A DNA stretch of 64,000 nt, from positions 2,041,001 through 2,105,000 of the forward strand of contig JAWRVZ010000077.1 in the NCBI GenBank assembly GCA_037043235.1, read 5' to 3'. A program made the position numbers and the translations under genes. The stretch comes from Rhodeus uyekii. Its lineage: Eukaryota; Chordata; Actinopteri; Cypriniformes; Acheilognathidae. This document shows positions 25,501-38,600 of the stretch, piece after piece. Within the stretch, counting starts at the first letter, position 1. Every line of letters starts with the position of its first letter. The notes below the pieces were generated by a model. The model was not told where the DNA came from, made no database searches, and saw nothing but the letters and a program-made list of their open reading frames with translations.

Positions 25501-28500
25501 CTGGAAAATGCCAAAAAGGTTTGGTGTGACATAAGGGTCAGTGCCACTTTAAAAACATACAATTGTGTGGACATTCACATCTGGAATGGAGAACAAGACC
25601 TTTTTTTCCTCTCTGGGTTGTCGGTTGCTTGATCCCTGATAGGTCAAAACTCTTGGCTCCGTTTTGTTATCACATTCACGCATCTTGCCAGTGTGTTTAC
25701 ATGTCATATTGATGTGGACAGCTGCCACCAGCGATAGTTCCAGTGCGATGTGCCAAACCCAGACTGCTGATTTTGGAGAGCTCTGTGATCTCCCATTGGG
25801 TTGAGTGTCTTTAGCCCAAGGGCTTAAACTCATCTCACACTCCCAAAGCCCAACTCTGGACACATGACTACCTGTCAGGGGAGAGGCAATTGGGCTGCTC
25901 GACTGCAGCTGGGGTCCAGTGCACACACACACACACACAGTCATTTAATGGAGCATGCCAAGGTGATGGCAGACTTCTCCTGCATGTCTAACCCTTGCTG
26001 CTCATTTTTCCCCTCAGTCAGTCTGGTGGGTCTTATTTGACATCTATTATAATGTGGTATAGACTCCATAGTACTCACAGCATAGCGAGACTGGAGATTC
26101 AAGCACTGTGGTGAATGTTATGCTTCACTCACATAGACTTTAGTCAGAGCAGATGCCATATTCAATTTGACAAATGAAAATGAGGCTTTAGGATAAAGGT
26201 ACAGCCTGTTCAGTATGAAACTGAAAACCACACATTTCCAGTGGTCATAAACTCTGGAAAATAGGTTGTGAGAATTAAACAGAATTCAAGACCTTAAGGC
26301 AGTGTGACATAATGAACAGACCATACGTCTGTCCATCACATCCTCATTTTCATTTAGAATTTGATATGACATCTACTGGAGCGAAAAAGTATTTAACATA
26401 TAATTTGATCCAGATAAACAATGACAAATTTAGAGAAACTAAAATAAGAGTTTTGATTTGTCTAATATGTTATTAGTTGCTTAATAATAATTACTACCAT
26501 TCACTTTACTATTATTTCAAACATGGACGATAGGAATAGTGTGTAAATGTGGTAGTGAAAAAGAGTCACTAAATTCAAATATTCAGTTCAAGCCCATTAC
26601 TCATCCACAGTTCCTCTTCAAACAGCCGTTGCAGGGCAAAAAAGATTTTATGTCTGAGACACACAGAAAGAGGATGAGCACAGGTTTTCCTTCCTGTTGC
26701 ATGTGGTTCTCTCTTCCCCTTTAGGAGCACATGGACGGCAGAAGAGAAAACGTCTGCTGATTGAAGTAACCACAAAACAACATCTGTGCAGCAAACTGCA
26801 CTAACCTATAGGCATCTATTTTAAACTTTGGTACAATAGACATCTAATTAGCAACCATGCTTTAGTAACGTAGCATATAATACTTTTGATTTTATGGTAA
26901 TACCGTCATACTTTTTTAGCCAGGGATGGCTAAAAATCCTAAAAATCAAAGCCTTTGATTCTTCAGAAATATGCTGACTTACATAGCATATGTAATAGCA
27001 TACCGTACATTAAACTACAATAATGTCTCTAAAAGAACAGAGCTATTTTCGGTTCAAAGCAGATAACAGATGCTCAATGACTCATTTGGCTCATAATCAT
27101 GTTTTTCTTAGCAGTTATTTTGGTTACGCCAAATGCACGGATCACAATAAGAAAAATACAAGGTGAAGAGTCACTGACAAGACATGCTTCTGATCCCTGA
27201 TCATATAGAGATAAGAAAAGACCTTTAATGCAGCATGTGTTCTGAAGAGCTGTTGCTCTCATGTGGTGGATTGACAGACATGGGACTTCAATTATGCATA
27301 ATAATAATAATAATGCTTCATTGAAGAACAAGTGACGTTAAAGACTTGTTTACAGTGACTTGAATCATTCAACAGCAGCACAGATGAGAGCCGGTGCTGC
27401 TGAAAACACATTGCAATCTAGAAGTATTTCACAATAATAGTTGACAATGAAACATATTTTGAAACTTTTACACAGATTTGTTAGAAAAATATTCAGTTTA
27501 AATAAATGATATAAAATATATGCTATATTTCACACTATAACATTAAATATAAATAAAAATGCTACAATGACATACACGGAAAAGTTCCATGCCTAAATGT
27601 GAAAATAAATCAATTAACATTTTTAAAACTAAATAGGTTTCAAATATGTAGATAAAAATAAATATCAATATCTATATGCATCATATAGACATGAATACAT
27701 AACATACGTAACAGTATTAAGGATATGTAAGCTTTTGAATGGGTCATTTTGATAGATCTATTATTTATCTAATAATTGTTATTTGAAATTGATTATTCAG
27801 GACAGTTCTAAATAATAAAAAAATAACATGCATTTTTGCAAACCATGCAAATTCTGCAAGGTGTATATTCTTTCTTTTGCAGCCCGGACATCTAAAATAA
27901 TCATTATATTTAGTTCTATGTTACTAAACAAATGATATTTCATTGACATGATATTGCATTATAATAAAATATTACCATTCTTCTCGACTGCACATTTTTA
28001 AGTTTCAAAAGAGCTAGATAACAGATCTAGTGAAGAAAAAAACAACAACAGATGAATGAAGACAGAGAGAGAGAGAGACAAAGGTAGAGATGGAGCTTGT
28101 GCCACGAAACTCTCATGTGGGCACATAAACATTAAGGCCATGGAATGGAAAAGAGCATATTTGAGTGTAAAATGATGATCAAATTAAAGCTCTGTGGGCT
28201 CACTCTGCTGCCCGTTATGACTTTAAAACACGGACTTCCACATTTTACAGAGGGGTTTTCTACTCAAGGTTTGGCTGCACAGAGTGGTCTTTGGACAAAA
28301 GCCCCTCGCTGGCACAGACAGCCACTCGGCACAGACCAGGATGTTTCAATTACAGTCCACGTGAGCGAGGGAATTCAGTACCACTGCCAAGAATGACAGA
28401 ACAGATGCAAAAGTGAAGAACACGGCAAACTGCAAAACTGGTAGACATATTGCTCGAAAGCAAGCTATTTTCATCTGCAATATCACTGAACGCAGTGAAA

Positions 28501-29463
28501 CAAAAGGTTTCACTAACAAAGCTTTCCATAGAGACTTGACACTGGTGTTAGTATCTATTTACATACCGAGAATGCGCTTGCAGCGATTTGCATAATGTTT
28601 TTCTGTAGCCGCGTGCTCTGGGGAGCTGCATTGTAACATATTGGTGCTTAATGAACTCTGAAAAAATTGATTTTCCACAGAGTAAATTAAGAAATGCATT
28701 ATAGCTGTTAAAGCAATCTTGGGGGAAATCTGAGACTTCCACAGCAAAAGTATGCTTAGAAAGTAATAAATTACACGTTACACTTATTTGCTTTAATTCA
28801 TGCTAATTTCACCCAATTAATGTATCACAGAAGCTTTGTGCGCTGTCACAAGAGATTTAATTATTTATCCAGGGATTTTGTTTTTCTGCTGGTATGTTTG
28901 GTGCACGTGTGTGATAGTGTCTACCTCCTGGCACGCATATTCGTTGGAGTGTTTATGCTAATAAATGTCTGATGTATTTGCACTGCCGTCTTAATGACTG
29001 TGTGTGTTTACTTTATACCCTGATACTCTCTTATATTTATTGCGGCTAATGAGCGTGGCTGTGTTCCAAATCACACCGACAGTATGTACTTCTCTTCTGA
29101 ATGTGTCGCAAGACAATGCACCATTAGTGACACATAACACCACGCAATAAACACCCTCGCCACATTCTGTTTGAATTCAAGCATTAAAATCTAGTCATTT
29201 AACTCATAATTCAACAATAAAGCAGCTTTCCCTCTTTTTTTATTATTTTAGACAAACAGGACAATCAACAAGAGAATAAAAAAAGATTTAATCTATCAGG
29301 TACCAGGCTCATCTGAAAGAGTCAGTTATGCTACAAACTCAGCTTTTATAGCACAAAGAATTGTGGGTAAAATAAGACAAAATGAAAATGAATATATAGA
29401 AAAATGTATGAATCTGGTTACCTTTGACATACTATGCTTTGCATAATGCAAAATCAAGTTTTC
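25501..29463. other. gene-free sequence
   Basis: AT-rich with a short CA run (25921-25939) and an ATAATAATA run (27298-27312). No exon or RNA gene seen; one CNE-like block listed separately. Confidence 0.5.
28570..28930. promoter_or_regulatory. candidate conserved non-coding element
   Basis: Unique sequence with octamer-like GATTTGCATAATG, homeodomain cores (GTGCTTAATGAAC, ATGCTAATTTC, CCAATTAATG, TTAATTATTTATCC) and CACGTG-like GCACGTGTG. Resembles a developmental enhancer; unverified. Confidence 0.35.
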
Positions 29464-29615
29464 CTGTAGCTCAAAAAAGTAGAGCATGGCGCTTGCAACA
29501 CCAAGGTAATGGGTTCGATTCCTGGGGAAAGCAAGAACTGATTAGAGTGCCCTTGAATGCAATGCAAATCGCTTTGGATAAAAGCATCTGCCAAATACAT
29601 GAATGTAAATAAAAA
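29464..29615 (+). mobile_element. tRNA-derived SINE
   Basis: Head CTGTAGCTC...GTAGAGCATGGC (A-box region) and a perfect B box GGTTCGATTCC (29512-29522), middle GCAAGAACTGATTAGAGTG, tail GCAAATCGCTTTGGATAAAA then GCATCTGCCAAATACATGAA. Same family as 9243 and 58213. The promoter boxes are intact, so Pol III initiation is conceivable. Confidence 0.9.
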
Positions 29616-30199
29616 TGTAAGTAGGGAAACCCTTTCTGCAAATTACACAAAACTGTATGTCTGGCCTACGGGCGGCTTTTGAATCTCTGCAAGACTGACA
29701 AACAGAGACCTGATTGTGTCTTTGTCCAGGCCACAGTGCACTTCCTGTGAACAACATGGACAGGAGATCTGCCTTCCTTCCTTTTCACTCTGGCACATGC
29801 CAATGAGTCATTGTTTACCGTCTTTTCAGATCTGCTGCCCTCAAAGCAACCTTCCTGACAGGACTTTTCCATTCACTCAGAATCCGTGCATGTCGAAGCC
29901 TGACACTGTGAAGCCAACAAACTCTTTTTATGATCTAAGGTTAAACTCTTCTTCTTCTGGGGCCTGTCACCATGAAATCAAAGCTAGCTGTCCATAAACA
30001 CACTCACACACGCACACACACAATCTGCTTGTTTCAAACATCTGCACTCCATGCAATATAGTTACAGTCACTGCAAGCCAGTTTTGATGTCCTAAAGCCA
30101 TTGATACACATCATTAAATGCCACAGATTCTGTTGCACATGCTGGAAAACATTCCTCTTGAATTAGAGCTTTACTGGCTATCGTGAACGAAAACATCAA
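29616..30199. other. gene-free sequence
   Basis: Nothing recognised; a short CA run at 30001-30022. Confidence 0.5.
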
Positions 30200-30348
30200 C
30201 CGTATTTTTCGCTGCATAAGACGCACTTTTTCTTCTGGGGGGGGAAAGTTGGTGCGTCCTATCCGACGAATATAAAGAGTCCGCGGAGCGCAGCCACGGC
30301 CATAGCCGTGGTGATGACGAGTGGGGGCAATGGTGGACTTTACAGTGA

Positions 30349-30912
30349 TGACTGTGGCGAGGGGGGCGTGGTTCAGCGAGGTCTGCAGCAGGAGAGAGAG
30401 TCGGGAGACGAGCGGTCACCACGGAAGCAGAGAACGCGAGGCTCACGAGTGCAACTGAGAGAAGTGAAACGAAACTAAGAGTGAAACGAAACCGAGAGAG
30501 GCGTGACTCACAGAGAGTGAAGCGTGAGCACCAAACGCGCATGTTTTGGTTGTTTTATTTTTGTTCAAGTCTGAGGAAATAAAAGAGCCCGTGATTCTCA
30601 GCACGCTGACCCTGCCTCCTCCTTTGAGGGAGAAGAGGGAGAGGGAGAAAGGAGGAGGCAGGGTCAGCGTGCTGAGAATTTCGTTTCACTCTTAGTTTAG
30701 TTTCACTTCTCTCAGTTGCACTCGTGAGCCTCGCGTTCTCTGCTTCCGTGGTGACTCGCGTCTCGTCTGGGTCTCTCTTCCCGGCTGTTTATATCCGGTC
30801 TCTTCCGGTGCGCAAGTAGATCAAGTGCAAATTGACAAAAACCTGTGGCTCGTCTCCCGACTCTCTGTCCCGCTGCAGACCTCCCTGAAACACGCCCCCC
30901 TCGCCACAGTCA
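30349..30912. repeat. nested three-arm inverted repeat (fold-back)
   Basis: Arm A 30349-30412 pairs with 30849-30912 (64 bp, 4 mismatches). Arm B 30415-30491 pairs with 30679-30755 (77 bp, 1 mismatch). Arm C 30594-30624 pairs with 30649-30679 (31 bp, perfect) around a 24-nt purine loop (30625-30648). Unpaired bulges are 30492-30593 (102 nt) on one side and 30756-30848 (93 nt) on the other. Total paired length is about 172 bp. Confidence 0.95.
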
Positions 30913-31061
30913 CCCATTCCCCACTTCCCGGTTTACACACAAAGTGAATAACCAGAGAGAAAAGGAACGGTAAATAATAATACACTTAGCAACCATAAGA
31001 CATAAGCAACAAACTATTAGACACACCATACACAAGGTTTAAACACAATGAAGTAAACACA

Positions 31062-31202
31062 ATGACTTTTAGTAATGCCTTGGATGGAACAGAAGACAAC
31101 GTTTTATTTGACACCAGTGAGGAAGAAAGTGATGACAATGACTGCATGGATCTGTCCTTCCTCATTTCTGATTTCAGCGAAGAATTATTGGGGTTTGAAT
31201 AA
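31062..31202 (+). pseudogene. transposase C-terminal remnant
   Basis: 46 codons ending in TAA, very acidic: LFDTSEEESDDNDCMDL and SDFSEELLGFE. Acidic tails of this kind end the transposases of pogo-like elements. The catalytic DDE core is absent from the element, so this is only the tail left after internal deletion. Its closeness to the right inverted end fits the normal place of a transposase 3' end. Identification is by composition and position. Confidence 0.45.
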
Positions 31203-31437
31203 AAACATTACAGCCTTATTTCTGTTACTTTCACTGTTTACTGACTTTACTGACTGTTAATGAGAGTAAAGATAGTTCTTAATATGTTACATGGTTGGCA
31301 TAAAATTGTTCTTAAACTGCTGTTAACTTTATACAGTTGATATAAAATATTTTACTACAGTATTTGGTTCAGAATCTTTTTTTTCTAGATTTCCCTCCTT
31401 TAAATTTTGGGAGCGTCTTATATGGCTAAAAATACGG

Positions 31438-34400
31438 TAGCTACTTTTTTTAGCTATAGTATGCATGCATGCACTATTTAGGAGTCTTAGCAGTGTTGAA
31501 AGAAGAATGTTCTATATAGTATGAATGTGTGTGGTATGAATGACATACTACATCCACCAAGTAGTCATGGTCATGTGACCTAGGGCATCAGTTGTGATGC
31601 TTAACTTCCATAAACAAATCCTCTCCTGTGGCCTGATGGGATAGCAAAGCATCCATATCGAATGCACACTTCAGAAACTCACCGGAAGTAGTTGGTCACC
31701 AGGGTACTTTTAGCTTACTGTTTTATGAATGCTATGAATTGAAACAAACTACTCTTCTCATATAATGTATATTCCGGCGTAGTGCATGTACTTGGTTTTT
31801 GATACATTTTTACAAATTTAATATTGAACCAAACTATTCTAGTAATGCATTTTTTATACATTTAGACCATGGGCATGTCTAATTGAACACACAGGGTGGA
31901 AATGCTGCTTTCTTGAAACTAGTTTGTGCAATATTTAGATTGTTTTGCAAAAACTACATTTGGAACATTCAAATTATTAGTTGTTTTTTTTATGTGCTCT
32001 TGAACACAAAATGCTGCTTTATTTGAGAATAACCTTTGTGATAAGTTAGGTTCATGTAATTTTTTCTTCTTTCTTCTTTCCTTGTTTCTTATTTTTCGGC
32101 CCACAATTGACACTGTACTGCTGTTAAAGAGTTTTTAGTCACTAACTAAATGAAGGATAAAAAGAGACCCTCTCCAACAATTCCCTTCCCTAGCGACACC
32201 TTCGATTCCTGCGTCAGCTGTGACTGTCCCGTTCGCCTCGTATTGATATTAAAAGCTTATGTGCTGCTGGTTTTTCCAGTAAATTAGAGAAAACAAAATC
32301 TCCTGATTAGTCAATTAAGTGCCACATTAGTCTGGGACTTAATTAAAAGATAGGACAGCCTCTTTAAGGATATGCTACAATGTGTGTGGAATGTTTAAAC
32401 AGGAGATTGAACAAATGGAGCTTGTTAAAACTCTCTGTGAGTCACTTGACATCTTACACGACTGCAACTAGGGCTTCACAAATAGAATGTCAGGCTGACG
32501 CGCTCTCTAGATCTTGCTATGCTAATCTGGGACAGGGAGAGAAATGGTGCCACGCAACACCAGCTGGCACAACAGGATGTAAACACTCATGAAATCACAG
32601 GCTTAGCGGCCCGAAGAGCTGATGCAAGCACACATGGCTACAGACACACGGATACACTCCCGCATGGTCAGGCATGCGTGGATTGCACTTTAAAAGATTG
32701 AGGGAACTTAAAGAGACAATATTGGGAAGAAAAATTATAAATGGAGTGAGTTGAATGTAATAACCCTAAGGTTTAACAGACTGTGTTCACAACAGACGCT
32801 GTGTTGAGTACTCACTGATCCTAATGTGTGTGCACTAAGTTGAATGGGTTAAATATGAGTATGGGTTGCCAAATTTGGCCTTCATGTCTCAAACTGTACT
32901 CCGATTTGCTAAGACACAAAATTGTCCAATCAAAAAGTCAGAGATCTCAATTTAAATTTTTTCATTTATCTGTGATCCACAATAAATGCTATAGCCATCT
33001 ACTTTTTTTTTTAGATGTCAATAATTGTCTCATTTCGTCTAATTTCTTCTCAGAAACATCTGAGCAGCAGGAGACTAACAGTAAGTAAAGCTCTGCGTTT
33101 ACTCTCATTTCTCTCCAGGTCAAACCATAAAGATGTCAAGAAGAAGTCTCCTGTAAGCAATACCAATTTAGTTTGTACTGTATGTCAAGAATTGCATCCT
33201 TTTTTCCCTCCAAAAGGAACTTAGGAGAAACATCTGAGACTAAAACATAACAAAAATCCTAGGACAAAGCAACCTCTGAATAAAATGTCCCTCTGGGTAG
33301 ACGTATAACTGCTTATTGACTTCCTCAGCAGTTGTGAAAATAATAACAGTGATCAGGTATATCAAATCAATTACAGGAAATGGCGACAGTAAATTCACAG
33401 AAGATGGTCCAGTCTACCAAATTCATATCCGTAATTTAAGAGATGAGGAAAAAAGGCGGATATTTCCTTTTGAGGTGAAATAAATTATGCATCATTTCAT
33501 TCCAAAGAGAGGTAATATTATACTGGCTTTGTCTGTCCTACTTCATAAATCCTGAGCTTTAAAACACTCACGAATGCACGCACACCAACACGATCCCTTT
33601 CACACGAACACACCACACACACAAAAGACGCAATTTTTGCCAGTGCCCTGAGATTTAGGAGCCGGTACACTAAAACATCACAGTTCACTGGTTGTGTTGC
33701 CGTCTCAGCGTCACATTCTATCCAGAACAATGCGACAGCTGACAGCTTGCACAGAGATTCATCCCGCTAAGCAGAATTATTTCTGCCACGTGCTAATTTA
33801 TTAACAACCTGTGCATGCTCTAATGTAGTAAATTTGCATATACATTTTTAACCTGGAAGCATTGGAAGATCATGAATATTCCTCAGGCAGTGGAGTATTT
33901 CTCTTTGTTAGTCACTTTCGATTCTTAGAAGAGGAGCTGAAATGGGAAGGAGAAGCCACAAACGCTCCAATCTTGTGCAAGGCACGTATTCTTCCAGGGC
34001 TGTATTCCGGTCCTTCCTTAACCTTTTGCACAGAACACAGCAGAATCTGACATTAAACCTTTTACGTTGCAATTTACTGCATCCACATGCGTTTGACCTG
34101 AAATAACATCATAATGCAAGAAATATATCATACTCAGTAATGCAGAAGTACTGAGAGCACAGTGGAATGAAGATGGAAATTACTTAAGACGAATGAATGA
34201 ACAAGTCTAGGAGGTCGGGGTGGCAAATTTACAAGACAGACCACAGGATGTGCAGCTATTATAAGGGGTGGTTATGTGGCGTCGGGGCAAAAGCGGTTAT
34301 TCCTGCGAGAGAAGGCTGCAGGTGCATATTTCGCACACCTGTGATGTTTCCCTGTATTCCCTTGCGTTACTCAGGGATGCAACGATCAGATGCAGGTATA

Positions 34401-36984
34401 AACAGCACGCCGCTGTTGCAATGCCACAAATCGTACCTGTCAGCCTGACAGGATGCCTCTATATTGTGAATAAACAAGTATAACAGAGACATAAACAGGT
34501 GTAGGTATTGTCTGAGGAGCCTGACAAACAAATCAAGAGCATCTGTAATGGTGCAATTACAGCAGCAAACAGATTTAATCTGCTATCTAATCTTGTTCTG
34601 ACTGATGATCTATAGTGAAGAAGACAGAAGAAAGAATACATGAATTAGTTTTGGTGCTTTGGTTGCTCGTACTGACTTAAAAACTCTGAAGCTGATCAAA
34701 GAGTGAGGTCGTTTTGTTGGTTTATTTGAAAGGGCAAAATTGAAAAATATGAAAAGTGTGGTTTTTTTCTACTCTAAATGAAGCTCGATGTGAAGAGGCT
34801 TCTAATTTTAAGGTGAAAAAGAAAAATATGGTCAGTCTTAAGGCAAAAATAATAATAATAAATAAAATACAATATTTATTATAAAATAAAAAACAATTTT
34901 ATTTAATTTTAATTTACTTTAAATTAAATAATCAATTTTAATGTGATTTTTTTTTTGTATTTTAATATATCGATATAGTTATCACCATATAAGTTTTACT
35001 TATTTTAGTACATGTACAAATGAGTAAAAGTTATGTGAAATAAAAAATGCTAAACGTTATTTTATATGTTTCAAAAAAATGTGTTTATGGTTATATTTTC
35101 TGTTAACTACAGTAACCTTAATATGGGGCAATTAATAATTAATATGGGGAAATCAATGAGAACATCTACATGAATATAAATGTAAAAATCGTGATTCTAA
35201 AATAGGCTTATTTTTTTGTTTACACAAAATAAACTATTTCTTTTCTCAGTTCATTTGGGGGTTAAATACGACTTTCATAGATTCATACTCGCATATATTC
35301 CATCATAATGTTTTGATCAGATTGTCACACAGAAAGGCTTCAGTAAATATAGCATATAGCATATATATAGCAAAGTGTTCTGCAAGTTCAGACAACATAT
35401 TTAAAGGGCAAAAGAAAACTGATAGCATGTTGTTTTTACATAATTACTGTTAAACCCTGTGGATTGCAGCAGCCGTTGGATCCCGATACACAAGCTCAAA
35501 ACATCACGGCAAACAAAACCGCCAATCATTGAGAATGACTACGGGCTATCGAGGCCTATCATTTAAGTGATGTTAAGAGCAAATAATCAACCCCCCGCTT
35601 TGGTTCCCACAACACATCCATATCAAAGAATGACAAGTAGCAAAGGTGACATCCAATTTATAGCTCAAGGACTGCGGACAAGCAAATAAACAGGCCTTTT
35701 CGAACCACACGTCCAACTCAATTTGCCTCTCCCATGGTTCGATGCATTTAGAGGCACAGAAAAAAAAAAGTTGAAGGTGCAGAACTTTAATGCCTTACTA
35801 ATAGGCTAGACAATCCCAGTCATTTGCGTTCACAGCCAACCCACAGGCAAACTCATAGTCTTGATGCGGCGGAGTTGAAAAAGTTGCACAAATGCATATG
35901 AAAAGTTAAGACATATGTTCAGAATACGTCTCAATGTGTCTCTTTCATTTGAAATCCAAAGCCGGTGTTGTCAGCCTTCGACTTCAAAAGGGTGAACTGT
36001 AGAAACTTTGAACCACTCCGTGCACCGTCTGTGGCTGTGGGCTTGTTTTCCTGATCTCGCTAACTACCGCTTGCTGTCGTTACATTGCTGTTGCTTCGCC
36101 TGCAGGTAAAGAGAGATTAAACAGCATGCGGTGCCCTTGTAAAGCAGCAAAGGTTTTATGGAGGGGGTCTTTAAATATTTAAGGTGTGAGTACAATGAGG
36201 CAGAGCCGAAATACAAAATACAAACCTGCAAATCATTTACATTTCATTCGCCGTGTCTATTTTATACTTAATACAATTTTTAAGAACAAAACTCCAAAAA
36301 GGATAATAAATGCACAATATGACAGGCTGTTTGTCGTAGGTTAGAAATCTGATGTTTTTTCATCATCCCATGAAATCATTTGAATAAAACAATGTAGTTT
36401 TTCGTGTTGCCATTTTGTGCCACAACTGTATTTCCGTAAACAACCATTCTGATCAACTTATTCAAGATCTAAACCTTGAGAAAACAAAATATAGAATGCA
36501 AAACATCCAAAGCTATTGTCACAGTCAATTAAATGTGGCTAGGTAATGAGGCCATTTGCATTGTAAAGCATCCCCCATGTATGAGGGTTTTAATGGGGAC
36601 ACGACCTGAGGAGATTAATTGAGAGTGACATTTCTTGAACTCTATTTTTCCCCTCCGCCATGTCTTCCTCGTCTTGCCTTTGCTTACCTGACTGACAGAT
36701 CTTTCTTTCAAACTCAAATATCTGAAAGACTGTCCACTCAAACCCCTCATTGACTCTGATGTTTAAAAAGGGTAGGATGGTACATTATGCATACGGCTCT
36801 GGCAATGAATAGGAGACAAGGAATGGATTCGGTCCACAAAGTGCCTGTGAACGTTAAGAAAATGGAAAGGGAAAACATCAGAAGAATGATGCATTGCTGT
36901 GGATCTGCAGTCCTTGTGTCATTATTAGCACTTAAGCAGCCATAACGTTGGGTTAGCTGAGGGCCAGGTACCAGTAATTAGTCT
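31438..36984. other. gene-free sequence
   Basis: AT-rich; 34830-35240 is especially A/T-rich (over long runs of AATAAA/TTTTAA). No exon, RNA gene or clear transposon. The ORF at 33015-33224 contains CTVCQELH but no complete zinc-finger pattern. Confidence 0.5.
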
Positions 36985-37500
36985 TTAAAGGGGTCCTATT
37001 ATGCTTTTGTACATTTTCAGCTTTCTTTAGTGTGTAAGGTTGATGTTTAAATGTTTGCAAAGTTACAAAGCTCAAAGTCACTACAAAGGGAGTTATTCTG
37101 TATATCAGTGTCAATGTTTCTGAACTCCTCGAAATGTCTTCATTGTGGTTTTGAGTTTTCTTACAGAAGCATACACGCTCACAGTATACCCGAAAAAAAG
37201 GGACGAGGCCTAGTGTGTTGAAACAGGTGGTTACGGTGCGTGACCAATCACAAAACATCCAGCCGGCCAATCAGAGGACAATGTGCTTTTCAAGAGGAGG
37301 GTCTTCATAGAGACACAAACTAAACAGAGCAGACTGGAAAGAGAGGTGCTGCAATAACGTAAATTATTTGAAAATTCAAGACAGGGTTTAGCATTCAACA
37401 ACATGCTACACATAACACACTAGCACAAATCAAACCACATATTTGTGTGTCCTCTTATGATGCAAGCACAGTGCAACTAGGACTTTGAATATGTGCTACA
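36985..37500 (+). repeat. cyprinid-type interspersed repeat (AAAGGGGTCCTATTATGC family)
   Basis: Begins TAAAGGGGTCCTATTATGC, then TTTCTTTAGTGTGTAAGGTT, GCAAAGTTACAAAGCTCAAA, AGGGAGTTATTCT, GTGTGTTGAAACAGGTGG and GACCAATCACAAAACATCC, an order I recognise as an abundant repeat in carp-like fish. The right edge is uncertain; the class is not decided. Confidence 0.6.
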
Positions 37501-38269
37501 AAAGGTGGCGTGTAACGGCAGATAGTCATTTTCCACCAACTAAGGTGGGGGGTGGTGGTCACGGGTCTCTAATGACTTATTTAATATTGTAAGAGAAATG
37601 ACCCAGGGTCCAAGGAGCGCTACGTCTCTCCAGCCTGAAAACAGAAACAATGGAGCCACCTTAATTGTGACATTACAAGCCGTGGCACAGAGAGGAACAG
37701 AGGGGGTTTGATTAAAAGGAGAAGAGGTGGGTGACTTTGTGAAAAGGTCACTGCACACTTACCTGGACTTTTCATCTCCCCCTCTCTCTGAACAAGAAAA
37801 AAAATAAATGGAAGAATATGGAGAAAAGAAGGGGGGAAAAAAACATGTGATTAGAGACAACTTCCAATATTTCCAGCAATGCCATTAGTGAAATAAGATG
37901 GTAATTTTCTGGCAGGCGGTATCTAGGCAGAAAATGACAGAAGGAAGGGGGAGGCAGAAGGTTGTGGGTGGGAACAGAAGGCAACACAGGTGGGGTGGTG
38001 TCGAGGTTAATTGAGAAGTTAACAGGGAAAAAGGTTTGTCATAGGTCAGGGAAGACCACCGTCCAGTGGGAAAGGCTCCGGTTCCTCCTGACTTACGCAT
38101 GTTCCTGATGTAGCGGCACAATCCCTTTGTGAAAGGGTTTCGAGAATTAGTTTTATTAAGGGGGAGATTTCACCATGTTGAAATTAAGGTGGCTGATGGC
38201 TAATATAATAATAATAATAATATGTCCAGTATTTGTGTGTATATTTATATATCACACACAAACACACTA
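37501..38269. other. gene-free sequence
   Basis: Nothing recognised apart from an ATAATA run near 38205-38221. Confidence 0.5.
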
Positions 38270-38600
38270 CTAAGGTAAGTAAGATTTTATTAGAAATCAA
38301 TATTTTCATTCAGCAAGGACAAATTAAATTGGTTTATATTTAAAAATCTTAATAGAAAAAGTGTTTACAAAAATATTAAGCAGCACAACTATTTTTGACA
38401 TTGATAAGAAATAGTTGACCACCAAATCAGCATTAAAATGATTTCTGAAGGATCATGTGACACCAAAAACTGGAGTAATGATGCTGACAATTCAGCTTTG
38501 ATCACAGGAATAAATCTTATTTTAAAAATATAAAACATTTATTTTAAAATAATTACATTTTGATCAAATAGACACAACGAGACTTCTTTAAAAAAAATCA
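38270..38600 (-). repeat. cyprinid-type interspersed repeat, copy 3
   Basis: On the plus strand: TATTAAGCAGCACAACTATT, ACCACCAAATCAGCATTAAA, TTTCTGAAGGATCATGTGAC, TGGAGTAATGATGCTGACAA, CAGCTTTGATCACAGGAATA, and GAGACTTCTTTAAAAA at the edge. Antisense of copies 1 and 4. Confidence 0.75.

Larger units (their letters stand above)
30200..31437 (+). mobile_element. 1.24-kb DNA transposon, deletion derivative with transposase C-terminal remnant
   Basis: Inverted ends: CCGTATTTTTCGCTGCATAA at 30200 and, inverted, CCGTATTTTTAGCCATATAA ending at 31437, both then AGACGC (25 bp, 4 mismatches). The right flank is TA (31438-31439); the left flank is AA, so a TA duplication is possible but damaged. GTGCGTCCTATCCGACGAAT near the left end is a typical subterminal repeat of the motif. 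A Tc1/mariner or pogo relative is my best guess. It contains a 46-codon transposase-like remnant (31062-31202) and a large fold-back (30349-30912). Confidence 0.75.

Noticed and set aside
29464..29540. tRNA gene
   Set aside because: A and B boxes are present, but the body and tail are those of a SINE and no cloverleaf closes.
33015..33224. Possible zinc-finger exon (CTVCQELH)
   Set aside because: The C-x2-C pair is not followed by a properly spaced His pair within the open frame; likely chance or a transposon scrap.
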